A DNA stretch of 64,000 nt from Schistocerca nitens (lineage: Eukaryota > Arthropoda > Insecta > Orthoptera > Acrididae), in the NCBI RefSeq assembly GCF_023898315.1, contig NC_064616.1, positions 648,020,974-648,084,973 on the forward strand, written 5' to 3'. The notes beneath the pieces were generated by a model. That model was given only the letters and a program-made list of their open reading frames with translations. It searched no databases and was not told where the DNA came from. Both the position numbers and the translations under genes were made by a program. This document shows, in pieces, positions 43,522 through 53,990 of the stretch; the stretch's first letter is position 1, and every line of letters begins with the position of its first letter.

Positions 43522-43602
43522 TCAAAACCCGAACTGACGCTTCATACTGATATAGCAGTCAATGTTTGGACTGAAGTGGTACAGTAGCTGATCTGACCGG
43601 TT

Positions 43603-43610
43603 TATTTATA
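43603..43610 (-). promoter_or_regulatory. Possible TATA box of the candidate gene
   Basis: TATAAATA on the minus strand, 82 bp upstream of the candidate start codon. An arthropod initiator-like TCAGTC lies at 43574-43569, about 38 bp downstream, slightly farther than the usual 30. Confidence 0.35.
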
Positions 43611-44392
43611 GACGAGACCAGCATATATGCTCCAGTTTGTTGTATATCAGCTGCTGCGCACATGATCACATCTTTTTTTTCTGCAGACGCTTCAGCACTG
43701 AGGACTCTGTGGGATATGACATAGGCTTTGGTGTACATGTTATGATGCATCTCTCTTGGTGTATTCTTCTAAGCCCAAAGTTAGTAAACAAATCACACGT
43801 TGGTGCAATAGCATGTACTTAGACGTCTAAAAGTAAAAGTGAAGATAAAATGTTAGATTCCAGCTATGACGCTGTTTATTTCGTCTGATGCCCAAATGTA
43901 TAACACACTTGTCTCTTTGTATATCAGTTATAATTGAAGTTTGATGAACATTGCTTCCGAAATAAAACTCTTTTACAGCAATGCATTCCTATGTCCAAGA
44001 GAGAGTACGCCACACTTACAAATATGTGAAACAGTTTACTTAACTTTGATGTGGCTTCAGTGTCTAGTATGGAGAAACGTTGTTGCTTAATATCGAGCTC
44101 CAGGGTTCTCGGATGATTGAGGTTGTAGATAATAAATCGTCGTTTATTTGTCCTTCCACATACTATTAAGCGCACATTTTCAAAATGTCTCTAATAAAAA
44201 TAAAATCCTACAGTTCTGAGCTCTTTTCTTTGTCTATGTCAATTTCCAAAGAGCTTTGCTAGACGTTAAGTCACGTCAAAAACAGAATGACACCAGACTG
44301 AAGACTAAAACCAGAGTGAACACAATCTAAATGCAATCTGACGCTGTTGGCACCAAACAGGTGCTGCATAAGACAAGTAACTCTGTCCAGAA
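43611..44392. other. Unassigned spacer
   Basis: Upstream region of the candidate gene. No element or gene recognised. Confidence 0.4.
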
Positions 44393-44406
44393 CATTCCAG
44401 TTTATG

Positions 44407-44510
44407 AAACTTCCTGGCAGATTAAAACTGTGTGCACACAGTTTTAATCTGCCAGGAAGTTACATATCAGCGCACACTCCGCTGCAGAGTGAAAATCTCA
44501 TTCTGGAAGG
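44407..44510. repeat. Palindromic SINE (type D) insertion with 14-bp duplication
   Basis: Flanked by CATTCCAGTTTATG at 44393-44406 and 44511-44524. The first 54 bp (44408-44461) form a perfect palindrome without spacer: AACTTCCTGGCAGATTAAAA onward and its exact reverse complement. The rest continues as the SINE end (GCAGAGTGAAAATCTCATTC). It is a shorter relative of the inverted dimer at 18357-18635. Confidence 0.88.
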
Positions 44511-44632
44511 CATTCCAGTTTATGTCACGAGTCAAATTAATCATATGATAAAGATTATTTAACAAATTTATTTATATTATGTTTTCCGATAATGTACGAC
44601 GTCTTTTAGTGAAGTATCCGACCTTCAGCCGG

Positions 44633-44653
44633 CAAAAAAAAAAAAAAAAAAAA
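44633..44653 (+). repeat. Poly-A tract
   Basis: About 20 A in a row at the low-coordinate edge of the mariner relic. On the minus strand it is a T tract, so it is not the relic's own tail. Confidence 0.8.
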
Positions 44654-44671
44654 TATCTGGGTTACCTAGAG

Positions 44672-45610
44672 CGTTGGACACCTAATAATACTCAAAGTAT
44701 TTCCCTTGGAATTACACACACTCATTCCAGCAGTGTCGCTATTGTTGTAAGCATGTTGAAAAAACCTCTTTCGGAACGGAGTTTAGCTCGACTGTCGTTG
44801 CTGCCATAATGTCCTCTCTTATCTGAAATCGATTTCCTTTCAATGGCCTCTAGAGATTGGGGAACAGCTAAAAGTCGCAGGGAGCCAAATCAAGAGAGTA
44901 AGGAGCCTATTGAAGCACGGGCATCTGCTTTTTTGCCAAAAACGTCTGAATCATGTTCGAAGAATGTGCTGGAGCGTTGTCGTGACGGAGGCACCAATTT
45001 CCTGTTGACCACAAGACAGGTCTTTTGCGCCACACGGCATCACGCAGGCGACGGAGGACATCCCTGTAGTTCTCTTTGATGATTGTTTGATCTCGTGGTG
45101 TACCACACCACGGGAGTCAATGAAAGTCGTCAGCATCATTTTGATGTTGCTATGCACTTGGCGGGCCTTCTTTGGTCTTGGTGACGAGGAATGCTTACAC
45201 TGTGACGACTGGGATTTGGTTTCCGCGTCGTACCTATACACCCACGACTGTCACCAGTGATTATGGTGTTCACGAACTCGGGGTCACTCTTTGTGGAGTC
45301 CAGCATGTCCTGTGAGACTTCAAAATGAAGTTGCTTTTGCTCCGCCATCGGCAGCTTCGGCACGAATTTCGTGAACATTCTCTTCATGGCCAAATCTTCT
45401 GTCACAACGGAATGTGCCAAAAAAGTGTTGATGCCCATCAATTCCGCAATTTCTCAGATAGTCACACGACGTTCCCACATCACCACAGTGTTCGCTTTGG
45501 CAATGACCTTGTCATTGCGTGGCTCGCTCTCCACCAATGTGTAGCCGTCTTATTGCACCACTGTCCATAGAATGGTCACCGAAAGCCGTCTGAATCTTCC
45601 AAATGGTTTC
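44672..45610 (-). pseudogene. mariner transposase relic (DD34D)
   Basis: Minus-strand pieces in shifting frames: PEFVNTIITGDS with the first Asp, then SSSPRPKKARQVHSNIKMML and SRGVVHHE, LRHDNAPAHSSNM with the second Asp, and LDLAPCDF with the third. There are 34 positions between the last two, as in mariner. Several stops (one within the last spacer, one after PCDF) and shifts. Terminal repeats were not located, so limits are approximate. Confidence 0.85.
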
Positions 45611-45832
45611 CACCTAGCTGTCGCCCAGTTTCTGGCAAAATTCTATAAACATCCACAAATACGAAATATACTTTTTACTTACAAAAACCCAGTTCACATG
45701 TAGCCAGAATTTAGGTAGTATCATATAGTTCGTTAACTGAGCAAAAGTTACAGTAGAATTAGATTCATTATAATACGTCGGGATTTTTCATAAATGTTGC
45801 ATTTCTACACACGCTGTGCATACACTGATCAT

Positions 45833-46898
45833 CCAGAGCATCATGACCACCTACCTAATAGCCAGTATGTCCACCTTTGGCACAGATAACAACAGCGATG
45901 AGTCGTGGCATGGAATCAATGAGGCCTTGGTAGGTCGCTGGAGAGAGTTGGCACCACATCTTCACGGGGGCGGGGGGCAGCATATTAACTGGAACTCGCC
46001 ACTGTCTTCCTTGAACCACTCCATTACACTCCTGACCTTGTGACATGATCCTCTTGAAGGAGTCTACGTGGTCTACAACCAGTGTACAATACTCGTTGCC
46101 CGTATGGTGCCTTGCACGAACTTTACTGGACCCATAAATGCCTATGTAAATGGTCCCTAGAGCATAATGGAGCCGCTGCCAGCTTGTCTCCGTCGCGCAG
46201 TATGGGTGTCAAGAAGCTGTTTCCTTGGAAGACGACGGATTCGTGCCCTCCCCCCCCCCCTCCCCCATCATCATCATGATGAAGAAGGTATTCGGATTCG
46301 TCAGACGATGTAACGCTCTGCCACTGCGCCAACGTCCAGTGCCGATGGTCACGTGCCCCTTTCCGTCGTAGTTGCCGATCTCGTAGTGCTAACATTGGCA
46401 CGTTCATGGGCCGTCGGCTGCGGAGGCCAATCGTTAGGAGTTTTCAGTGCAATGCGTGTCTAGACACACTTGTACTCTACCCAGCATTAAAATCTGATGT
46501 TAGTTCTGCCACAGTTCGCCGCCTGTCCTGTTTCACCAGTCTGCCCAGCCTACAACATTCAACATCTTTAACGACATGTGTCCGCCCAACCCCATGGCGA
46601 CTAGACGTGGTGTCGCCTTGGCTTCGCCATGTGTTGAAGACAAAATAGCACGCCTCGAACACCCGACAAGTCGTGCAGATGCTCGTGCCGAGCCTACGGC
46701 CCATCACAATCTGCCGTCGGTCAAACTCACAGACCGCGCGCCTTCCACATTGTACACACGGACAGCACGCTCACTGATACTACGTGCACCGTGCGTGTGT
46801 TTGACTAGCAGTCATTCCCCGCCGGGTGACGCTGCTGTCGTCTGGACGGATTAATATCGATAGTAGGTCGATGGTCAAAATGATCTGGCTGATCAGTG
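45833..46898 (-). mobile_element. Tc1-like relic of a third family
   Basis: Ends CACTGATCATCCAGA and (reverse complement) CACTGATCAGCCAGA, flanked by TA at 45831-45832 and 46899-46900. Minus-strand transposase pieces: CCRLGRLVKQDRRRTVAEL (helix-turn-helix part), WTLAQWQSVTSSDESEYLLH (first Asp), and the C-terminus LIDSMPRLIAVVICAKGGHT. At 1066 bp it is shorter than full-length relatives in this window; the second catalytic block appears deleted. A poly-C/CAT simple repeat has expanded near 46244-46280. Confidence 0.88.
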
Positions 46899-47279
46899 TA
46901 TGTGTGTGTCGCACCGAGTCCCTATGAACTTGGGACGCGCGCTACTTGTGAAGGAACCTCATGGCGTGTCATCTGAGCGCTCTCTGCGGCACACGCTGGA
47001 GCGGTAGACGCCTGCCGTTGTGCCTGACCTGAATACTTACCATCTAAACGCTGAATGAATACATACACGCTTTTAAAAGATACTATTATTTACCGACGTG
47101 GCTATTTAGCTATTCGTGGATTCTCCGTCTTGTCAGTGATTGACCACAGTCTGTAGATCAGCGCTTGGCTTCTGGTGGGCTTGTTTTATTCCTGGTGTGT
47201 GCGGAAATGCAGTGACAGCTCCTCTCTAGCTGTTTGCTTAGGCTCTCACATATTGCGCCGGTGCGTCCACAACCCTTTC

Positions 47280-48420
47280 GCCAGCACACAGGTTTCCTGT
47301 AAGATGATAGGTTGTTCAGTCATGGTCGTGTTCTGTTATCACTGATTTATTGTGTTCTGCTAATCGCACATAGAGTTCCTATTCTGCTACTCGTGTGCTT
47401 ATTGGCCTCCCAGAGTCACCTGTGTAGGCAGCTCCGCACTCACAACGTAGTTCATATACCCCTGAAGTATCAAATTTTTGCGCTGCGCCCTAGGTAGAAC
47501 CTATCATGTTATGGATCCTGCGCCTGCTGCGGAAAATCGGGCTGAAACCTCGTCGTTGCATAGCCATTCACTGATGCCCTTCACGTATAATAAGTGCGCT
47601 AGCGGAAGCTCCTCTTCCTTGCCTTTCTCTCTTATTTTATTTCGGTTGACCTTGGCTGCCTTTCTTATAATTTTGTTATCATAACCAGTGGCAAGGAATG
47701 AGTGGTGTAGCTCTCTCAATTCTCCTTTCATGTTATTAGTGTCACTTATCTGGTAGGCACGGGCAGTCAGAGTACGCAGAATACTTCTGAGCTGGGTGAT
47801 GCTAGCTCTCTGTGTGCAGGTACCGATTTTGTGGGCTGCCTTCCGTTACACTTTGTCTACCAGTCTACTATCGACGGTTCTCTACACCTCCACGTCCAAA
47901 AATAGTAACGCACCGTTTTGTCAGTTTCTTGGGTGAACTGTATATTCTTATTCAGGCTGTTTAAGTGCCGACGAAAGTTTCCAAACTTCACTTCCCCGTG
48001 TCCAGGTAACGAATGTGTCATTCAAATGGTTCAAATGGCTCTGAGAACTATGGGACTTAACATCTGTGGTCATCAGTCCCCTAGAACTTAGAACTACTTA
48101 AACCTAACCCACCTAAGGACATCACACAACACTGTCATCACGAGGCAGAGAAAATCCCTGACCCCGCTGGGAATCGAACCCGGGAACCCGGGCGCGGGAA
48201 GCGAGAACGCTACCGCACGACCACGAGCTGCGGAAGAATGTCATTCACATACCGTGGTCAACTGTGGTGGGCACAACGGGGAGAGGGCGCAGCCCACTGC
48301 CACTTCATCTGTTTGCTGGTAATATTGTCACCGCCAAGTGAAGTTCGTTGGTGACGTCTAAAAACTTGCGGTGTCCTGGCTGCCTCCTCTTCCTGTCCAA
48401 CGGGCCACGGGCGGTCGCGG
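47280..48420 (-). pseudogene. Penelope-like element relic (RT and GIY-YIG)
   Basis: Minus-strand pieces. Near 48250, RYVND resembles the catalytic YVDD block of Penelope RTs; a SINE interrupts directly after it. Then FGNFRRHLNSLNKNIQFTQE (about 47985-47930), the LPLAHLLYVKGISEWLC block (near 47610-47560) and the endonuclease GVYELRCECGAAYTGDSGRP (47463-47400), whose Gly-Val-Tyr and Tyr-Thr-Gly match the GIY-YIG pattern. Stops and shifts throughout. The 5' limit is uncertain. Confidence 0.8.
48025..48236 (-). repeat. tRNA-headed SINE (head type B)
   Basis: Minus strand: head with GGTCGTGCGGTAGCGTTCTC and B-box GGGTTCGATTCCC; body with CCTTAGGTGGGTTAGG. Flanked by AATGTGTCATTCA (48012-48024) and AATGTCATTCA (48237-48247), a duplication differing by one TG unit. 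Inserted in the Penelope-like RT. Confidence 0.85.
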
Positions 48421-48704
48421 CGCCGAAGGCTCACCGGCATGCATGCGATAGTCCAGCAAACAGCTATAGTGGAACTGGCACTGCATTTCCGAGCACACCA
48501 GAAAGGAAAAATGCCTACCAGAAGCCAAGCGCTGATTTGCAGACTATCGCCATCACTGACATGCCGGATAGTCTTCCTTCCTACCTTCTCCCTTTCTTAC
48601 TTTCTACATTTTAGGGCCAATAAAGTTTCACAAGTGTGATGTGTTGACACAGTTTCTGCAATAAATAGAGGCACCTTGTCTCCGCCAAAACCAGTCTTGT
48701 CCTG

Positions 48705-48740
48705 AGGAAGGCTATTATAATATGGTCCAAACGTCGGTTT
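48705..48740 (+). ncRNA. Degenerate hammerhead-like motif
   Basis: CTGAGGA followed by GGC...GGTCC and AAACGTC resembles the hammerhead ribozyme core (CUGAUGA, stem II, GAAAC-GUC) found at the ends of Penelope-like elements. Two core bases differ (CTGAGGA for CTGATGA, CAAAC for GAAAC), so cleavage is unlikely. It lies on the strand opposite to the Penelope relic, consistent with an inverted terminal repeat or a separate copy. Confidence 0.4.
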
Positions 48741-49198
48741 TATAGTTTACAAATAAAGTATTTTATATAATGACGTGGTACAACACCCAGAAGAATTTAA
48801 TCATCAGTGTTATTTATTGATAACCCAGAGCGGTCGGACATGAAGGAGAAGAAGAAGAGTTCTTTTTCCGAATGAGGGGTGTACATCAGTTCACACATGA
48901 AACGACTGGCGTTTTTCAACATACAGAGAGGCGCACATGGGTCCCTGGGAGCAAGTGGTGATTTTCTGCTGCCAGTTCCGACGTCATATAGAAGAGGTGT
49001 CTAAAATTATATTTTCCATCCTTGATGAACTGCATAGGCAACGTGTGAGGGTGCAACTGGATTTGAATAAATAAAATACACATTTTTCGAAGACAATATC
49101 ATTTATTGATAATCCTACTTAAAAGTATTTGTACATTTTCTGAAGCATAAATATAACTACTGCTGTTATCACCATATATTAGCTTGAATCTTTGAACT
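48741..49198. other. Unassigned spacer
   Basis: No gene or element recognised. Confidence 0.4.
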
Positions 49199-49211
49199 GG
49201 AGCTCAGTTGT

Positions 49212-49406
49212 TCAAAAAATGGCTCTGAGCACTATGGGACTTAACTGCTGAGGTCATCAGTCCCCTAGAACTTAGAGCTACTTAAACCTAACTAACATAA
49301 GGACCTCACACACATCCATGCCCGAGGCAGGATTCGAACCTGCGACCACAGCGGTCGCGCGGTTCCAGACTGTAGCGCCTAGAACCGCTCGGCCACCCCG
49401 GCCGGC
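49212..49406 (-). repeat. tRNA-headed SINE (head type A)
   Basis: Flanked by the 13-bp duplication GGAGCTCAGTTGT (49199-49211 and 49407-49419). Minus strand: GCCGGCCGGGGTGGCCGAGC head with B-box GGTTCGAATCC and the common body. Confidence 0.92.
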
Positions 49407-49419
49407 GGAGCTCAGTTGT

Positions 49420-49844
49420 GCTCCTCAGGATTCCTTATTGATGCACTCACGAAAATGTCACACAGTCACAACACTTTTTTACGGCCTTTGACAGTGACTG
49501 TGCCGTCTCTAAGATCGTAGGTTTAGCGTCACGTCACCATATTTTCACACAGTGCTCCATCATGCTAGCATCCGCCGTGATGACAGTGAGTCAGCACTGC
49601 AATGGTTCGACAAGTCTTAGAACGTTGTAATGTTCTAAACCGTTTGGGTGGAGCAGCTATTGTGGGCTCCTTCGTCAAAACATGTCCACGGTTTTAGAAT
49701 GCAGGGAATGCAACATCTTTAAACACAAATTCTCCACATTCAATGTAAAATCCCTGTATATCCACAACAATCTTTGCACTCAGAGACGTCATCATGCAAT
49801 ATGCTGCATGTGGTGCGATACCCCTGTATTTATACTAGACACAG
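49420..49844. other. Unassigned spacer
   Basis: Minus-strand frames contain stops; possibly further remains of the neighbouring virus-like unit, but nothing could be assigned. Confidence 0.35.
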
Positions 49845-50195
49845 CACGATTCCCATGAGAGGTGAGTAGTTTACAAAGCGATCATGTAGTAGTAACACAT
49901 ATACTGTGGTTCCTGAAGGGAAGTTTTCTAATGATTCAGATTCAATAGGTATGTCTACAGTCCCAGATTTCACTACATCATTTCACTTTGAGCAGTCTAT
50001 TACCGCAATGGGTGCTGTTTCTTTAAGCTTCTTGGGACTGACCATGCAGCCAAATTCATTACCCTCACAGTAAGAACAGCTAAACCTTCTGTACATATCG
50101 TATAACAGTGACATTGTTATTGTCTCAGTCATTCTGCAGTATGGAAAATGCTTGGAATTTAAGAACACTCTTTTCAATGGTTAGTTTGAAGTTGT

Positions 50196-50321
50196 CAATT
50201 ACACTCGAATCCTTTTTCAGATTTCCCTTCCTGTCTGTTTGCAGCGCCAGATAGTTATCAATTATACTCGAATCCTTTCTCAGATTTCTCTTTCTGTCTG
50301 TTTGCAGCGCCAGAATAATAA
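50196..50321 (-). repeat. In-frame 63-bp tandem duplication
   Basis: Two adjacent 63-bp units on the minus strand translate as LALQTDRKRNLRKDSSIID and LALQTDRKGNLKKDSSVID. They differ at about six bases. The length is a multiple of three, so the frame is kept. Confidence 0.9.
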
Positions 50322-50573
50322 ACCAATGCGTTTCTAGTTGAACAGATGTCTTACTCATCTATGTTTGTCTGGATGTCACTAGAACGATCGGATACTCGTA
50401 AAGTTCCCATGAACGGGCAGGTAATGGTATCTGAGCACCTGCATTCAACACACATAAAATTTCCAGACATTCTTCATCTGATACTGATACATGAGGCACT
50501 TCCTAGACCACTTTATCAAGCACAATTTTATTCTCCTCCTCTGGCACTCCTTGAGCATTTGAGTTATTTTCTA

Positions 50574-51995
50574 CACTCCTGGAAATTGAAATAAGAACAC
50601 CGTGAATTCATTGTCCCAGGAAGGGGAAACTTTATTGACACATTCCTGGGGTCAGATACATCACATGATCACACTGACAAAACCACAGGCACATAGACAC
50701 AGGCAACAGAGCATGCACAATGTCGGCACTAGTACAGTGTATATCCACCTTTCGCAGCAATGCAGGCTGCTATTCTCCCATGGAGACGATCGTAGAGATG
50801 CTGGATGTAGTCCTGTGGAACGGCTTGCCATACCATTTCCACCTGGCGCCTCAGTTGGACCAGCGTTCGTGCTGGACGTGCAGACCGCGTGAGACGACGC
50901 TTCATCCAGTCCCAAACATGCTCAATGGGGGACAGATCCGGAGATCTTGCTGGCCAGGGTAGTTGACTTACACCTTCTAGAGCACGTTGGGTGGCACGGG
51001 ATACATGCGGACGTGCATTGTCCTGTTGGAACAGCAAGTTCCCTTGCCGGTCTAGGAATGGTAGAACGATGGGTTCGATGACGGTTTGGATGTACCGTGC
51101 ACTATTCAGTGTCCCCTCGACGATCACCAGTGGTGTACGGCCAGTGTAGGAGATCGCTCCCCACACCATGATGCCGGGTGTTGGCCCTGTGTGCCTCGGT
51201 CGTATGCAGTCCTGATTGTGGCGCTCACCTGCACGGCGCCAAACACGCATACGACCATCATTGGCACCAAGGCAGAAGCGACTCTCATCGCTGAAGACGA
51301 CACGTCTCCATTCGTCCCTCCATTCACGCCTGTCGCGACACCACTGGAGGCGGGCTGCACGATGTTGGGGCGTGAGCGGAAGACGGCCTAACGGTGTGTG
51401 GGACCGTAGCCCAGCTTCATGGAGACGGTTGCGAATGGTCCTCGCCGATACCCCAGGAGCAACAGTGTCCCTAATTTGCTGGGAAGTGGCGGTGCGGTCC
51501 CCTACGGCACTGCGTAGGATCCTACGGTCTTGGCGTGCATCCGTGCGTCGCTGCGGTCCGGTCCCAGGTCGACGGGCACGTGCACCTTCCGCCGACCACT
51601 GGCGACAACATCGATGTACTGTGGAGACCTCACGCCCCACGTGTTGAGCAATTCGGCGGTACGTCCACCCGGCCTCCCGCATGCCCACTATACGCCCTCG
51701 CTCAAAGTCCGTCAACTGCACATACGGTTCACGTCCACGCTGTCGCGGCATGCTACCAGTGTTAAAGACTGCGATGGAGCTCCGTATGCCACGGCAAACT
51801 GGCTGACACTGACGGCGGCGGTGCACAAATGCTGCGCAGCTAGCGCCATTCGACGGCCAACACCGCGGTTCCTGGTGTGTCCGCTGTGCCGTGCGTGTGA
51901 TCATTGCTTGTACAGCCCTCTCGCAGTGTCCGGAGCAAGTATGGTGGGTCTGACACACCGGTGTCAATGTGTTCTTTTTTCCATTTCCAGGAGTG
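50574..51995 (-). mobile_element. Tc1-like transposon, copy 3 (1422 bp, intact)
   Basis: Same length and termini as copies 1 and 2, in minus orientation, flanked by TA at 50572-50573 and 51996-51997. Contains an uninterrupted transposase. Sits in the major-capsid-like gene. Confidence 0.97.
50729..51751 (-). CDS. Tc1-like transposase, intact, 340 residues
   Basis: Cut-and-paste transposase. Start ATG at 51751 (MPRQRGREPYVQLTDFERGR) is chosen because the same start opens the other copies and the DNA-binding helices follow; the frame also extends upstream into the terminal region without a better start. Domains: helix-turn-helix 1 (residues about 15-45), basic linker (RARRPGTGPQRRTDARQDRR), helix-turn-helix 2 (about 90-115), DDE core with VFSDESRF, FQQDNARPH and SPIEHVWD. 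The last two catalytic residues are 32 apart, where Tc1 proteins have 34. Where copies 1 and 2 have TAG, this copy has CAG, so it reaches the natural end GGYTLY. Possibly active. Confidence 0.96.
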   Translation of the reverse strand: MPRQRGREPYVQLTDFERGRIVGMREAGWTYRRIAQHVGREVSTVHRCCRQWSAEGARARRPGTGPQRRTDARQDRRILRSAVGDRTATSQQIRDTVAPGVSARTIRNRLHEAGLRSHTPLGRLPLTPQHRAARLQWCRDRREWRDEWRRVVFSDESRFCLGANDGRMRVWRRAGERHNQDCIRPRHTGPTPGIMVWGAISYTGRTPLVIVEGTLNSARYIQTVIEPIVLPFLDRQGNLLFQQDNARPHVSRATQRALEGVSQLPWPARSPDLSPIEHVWDWMKRRLTRSARPARTLVQLRRQVEMVWQAVPQDYIQHLYDRLHGRIAACIAAKGGYTLY

Positions 51996-52689
51996 TATAT
52001 CACTTCGAACTAGAATCAGTTGTTGTTTGACATTCATAATGATGCCTTTATTATCCTCAAGGAAGTCTATTAACATTTTGATGTATATGGAATATAGGCT
52101 CTAAAGCGGCTATCTGTCGTCCCCCTATGAACCATCCTACATTTTCTAATGCACTGAGATTTTAAGTTGATGTAGAAAGGTATGTGTTGAGGGTTGGTGT
52201 GATTGCGACATTTCTTGTGCGGTCGACTTTGATACAGTTAATTTCTTGAAACAGAAAGGCGAATACATGTCATGTTTGTCATGATGTTGTTTTTACAGAC
52301 CTCCCATCCTTCTTCATGGTAACAAATCTTTATTTCAAGTGTAGGAAACTGAAAGTGTTAACTCAATTTGATGTTGATTAAGAATTATCATCTTGTCATT
52401 GTTATTAAAGGTCACCAAAGTCAAAGGTTCCTGGGAAAAATATTCCCGATGAATGATGTGATCATCATATTGAACTGGAGTTGTTATACTGAGCAACATT
52501 ATTGCAGGGTTTCAGTCTTATCGATTTAAGAAACTCGTGATTCTTGTGTGTTTTTGCAATGTTCTTCCACTGTCAATTGGTGTTCTGATGACCACATGCT
52601 TCAGATGAAGGCGTATTACAATTCTTTTCCTGCAAAAATCGACTAGATACCCGTTTTGATCAATGATATTCATCTAGAGATGGTTTAAT

Positions 52690-53240
52690 ATCTTAAGTCA
52701 CTGGGAGCTATACTGGATTGCTAGGTACCTCGATAACTTTGTAACCTGGACCCACCGGAGCAAAAAGTCCGTAGATTGTATGAACTAGTCTATTGTTAAA
52801 ATACGAATTCTTTGTAATACTATACCCAACGAGGATTGTTCTAATATGCAGAATATCCGCTTGTTGGTTCAAACTGTAAGTTTTATTAGTATTATTTTTC
52901 AACACTCGGCTCCTAGAGAAATCTAGTAGTGATCCTATTGAATCGTCATGTCTGAAATTTACTGTCTTCTCCATTGCTTTTATCTCTTCTTTACACGTAT
53001 TGGCGTCTGCACATAGCTCAAAACGTTTTATATACTCATTCAAATCATCAACACTGTATGAACCAGAAGCTATTCCCACAACTTCACCATCTACTAGAGG
53101 TAGTTTATTGTTCTTCTCAGTGATATTAGGTATGCCGTTATTATGTTTCCAGACCGATCAGTGCAATACTCCACTCCCCCTTGCTTAGATCTACTGGGTG
53201 AAAATAACTCGCTCTCAGTACTGACTAACGTTCTTCTAAA
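52690..53240 (-). pseudogene. Minor-capsid-like gene
   Basis: The frame at 53079-52708 begins MGIASGSYSVDDLNEYIKRF and includes DDSIGSLLDFSRSRVL and LVHTIYGLFAPVGPGYKVIE, ending in VPSNPV. Upstream frames (53240-53085) read VDLSKGEWSIALIGLET. This pattern (a short protein with a Pro-Gly-Tyr-Lys near the end) recalls penton/minor-capsid-type proteins of arthropod Maverick-like elements. At least two frame breaks. No catalytic motif is expected. Confidence 0.45.
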
Positions 53241-53677
53241 GTAAGAGTATATGACATCACATCTAAACATCAATTGATGTAGTGGTGTGCTGCTGCTTCT
53301 TTTTATGCAATCGTGAGAATAAACGTTAGACAGAAATGACCACAGAGATACGAACCTTTTAAAGTACCTAGTGCTCCTGGATAAAGTATTGAAACAATTC
53401 TTAAAGTGGTCCTAAATCACTGCATAAGTCAAAGTAGATGTTATTTCGATTTTTTAAACATATGCAACCCAGTGAGCTTCATATCCTCCTGCAAAATGGA
53501 ATCTGACAGTCTCACATTCTCAGGATTTCCACATCGTCTTTGGCAACTTATTCCACATAAACACTCCATGAAATCTTGCGATTTTGAGTTTTCTGATCAA
53601 TTTAAGCAGATCTGTGTTTGTAAGCAGTCTGTGTGGCAGAATCACTACGAGATAAAGTGATTGCTTAGTTAGGAGTG

Positions 53678-53990
53678 ATTGCTTACGCTGCAAATAAATA
53701 TCGTCATGTTGCAGGTCGAATATTAGCTGATAAAGCTAGCAAGTACTTGAAAGAAAGAACATAGGCATAGGACAGCGTACTGCAGCATTCATGATTGATA
53801 AAGCAATATGTGCAAAACTTAAGTTGGGTGCCGGAATAAATTTGAAGCAAATTACGAATGCAGTTCATCATACAGTAAAGAAAAATCTGTAAAGTGATTT
53901 AAAAAAATGCATCCGGTCAGCAGTGGCAGATGCTAAAAGCGCCTTGAACCGGAAAGGAAGAAGAAGAAGCTGAGTTTTAACATCACGGAT
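53678..53990 (+). pseudogene. PLA2-like gene, inverted C-terminal piece
   Basis: Plus-strand peptide IAYAANKYRHVAGRILADKA, then in shifted frames QRTAAFMIDKAICAKLKLG, VADAKSALNRKGRRRS and a stop. It repeats, in opposite orientation, the sequence at 54083-54127, then continues differently. It looks like the C-terminal part of the same virus-like gene whose N-terminal part is on the minus strand. Confidence 0.45.

Larger units (their letters stand above)
49845..52110 (-). pseudogene. Major-capsid-like gene, interrupted by Tc1 copy 3
   Basis: The N-terminal side of the insertion (minus strand, 52100-51996) reads KMLIDFLEDNKGIIMN. The other side (50571-49845) reads IPLPARSWELYEYPIVLV, KDSSVIDNFKLTIEKS, KLKETAPIAVIDCSK and in a further frame VYVLLLHDRFVNYSPLMG. 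These resemble uncharacterised capsid-type proteins encoded in arthropod genomes by Maverick-like elements. Breaks: Tc1 insertion at TA, stops near 50490 and 50350, a frameshift near 50120, and an in-frame 63-bp tandem duplication. Only part of the expected N-terminal region is visible. Alternative: another large DNA-virus-derived gene. Confidence 0.5.
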
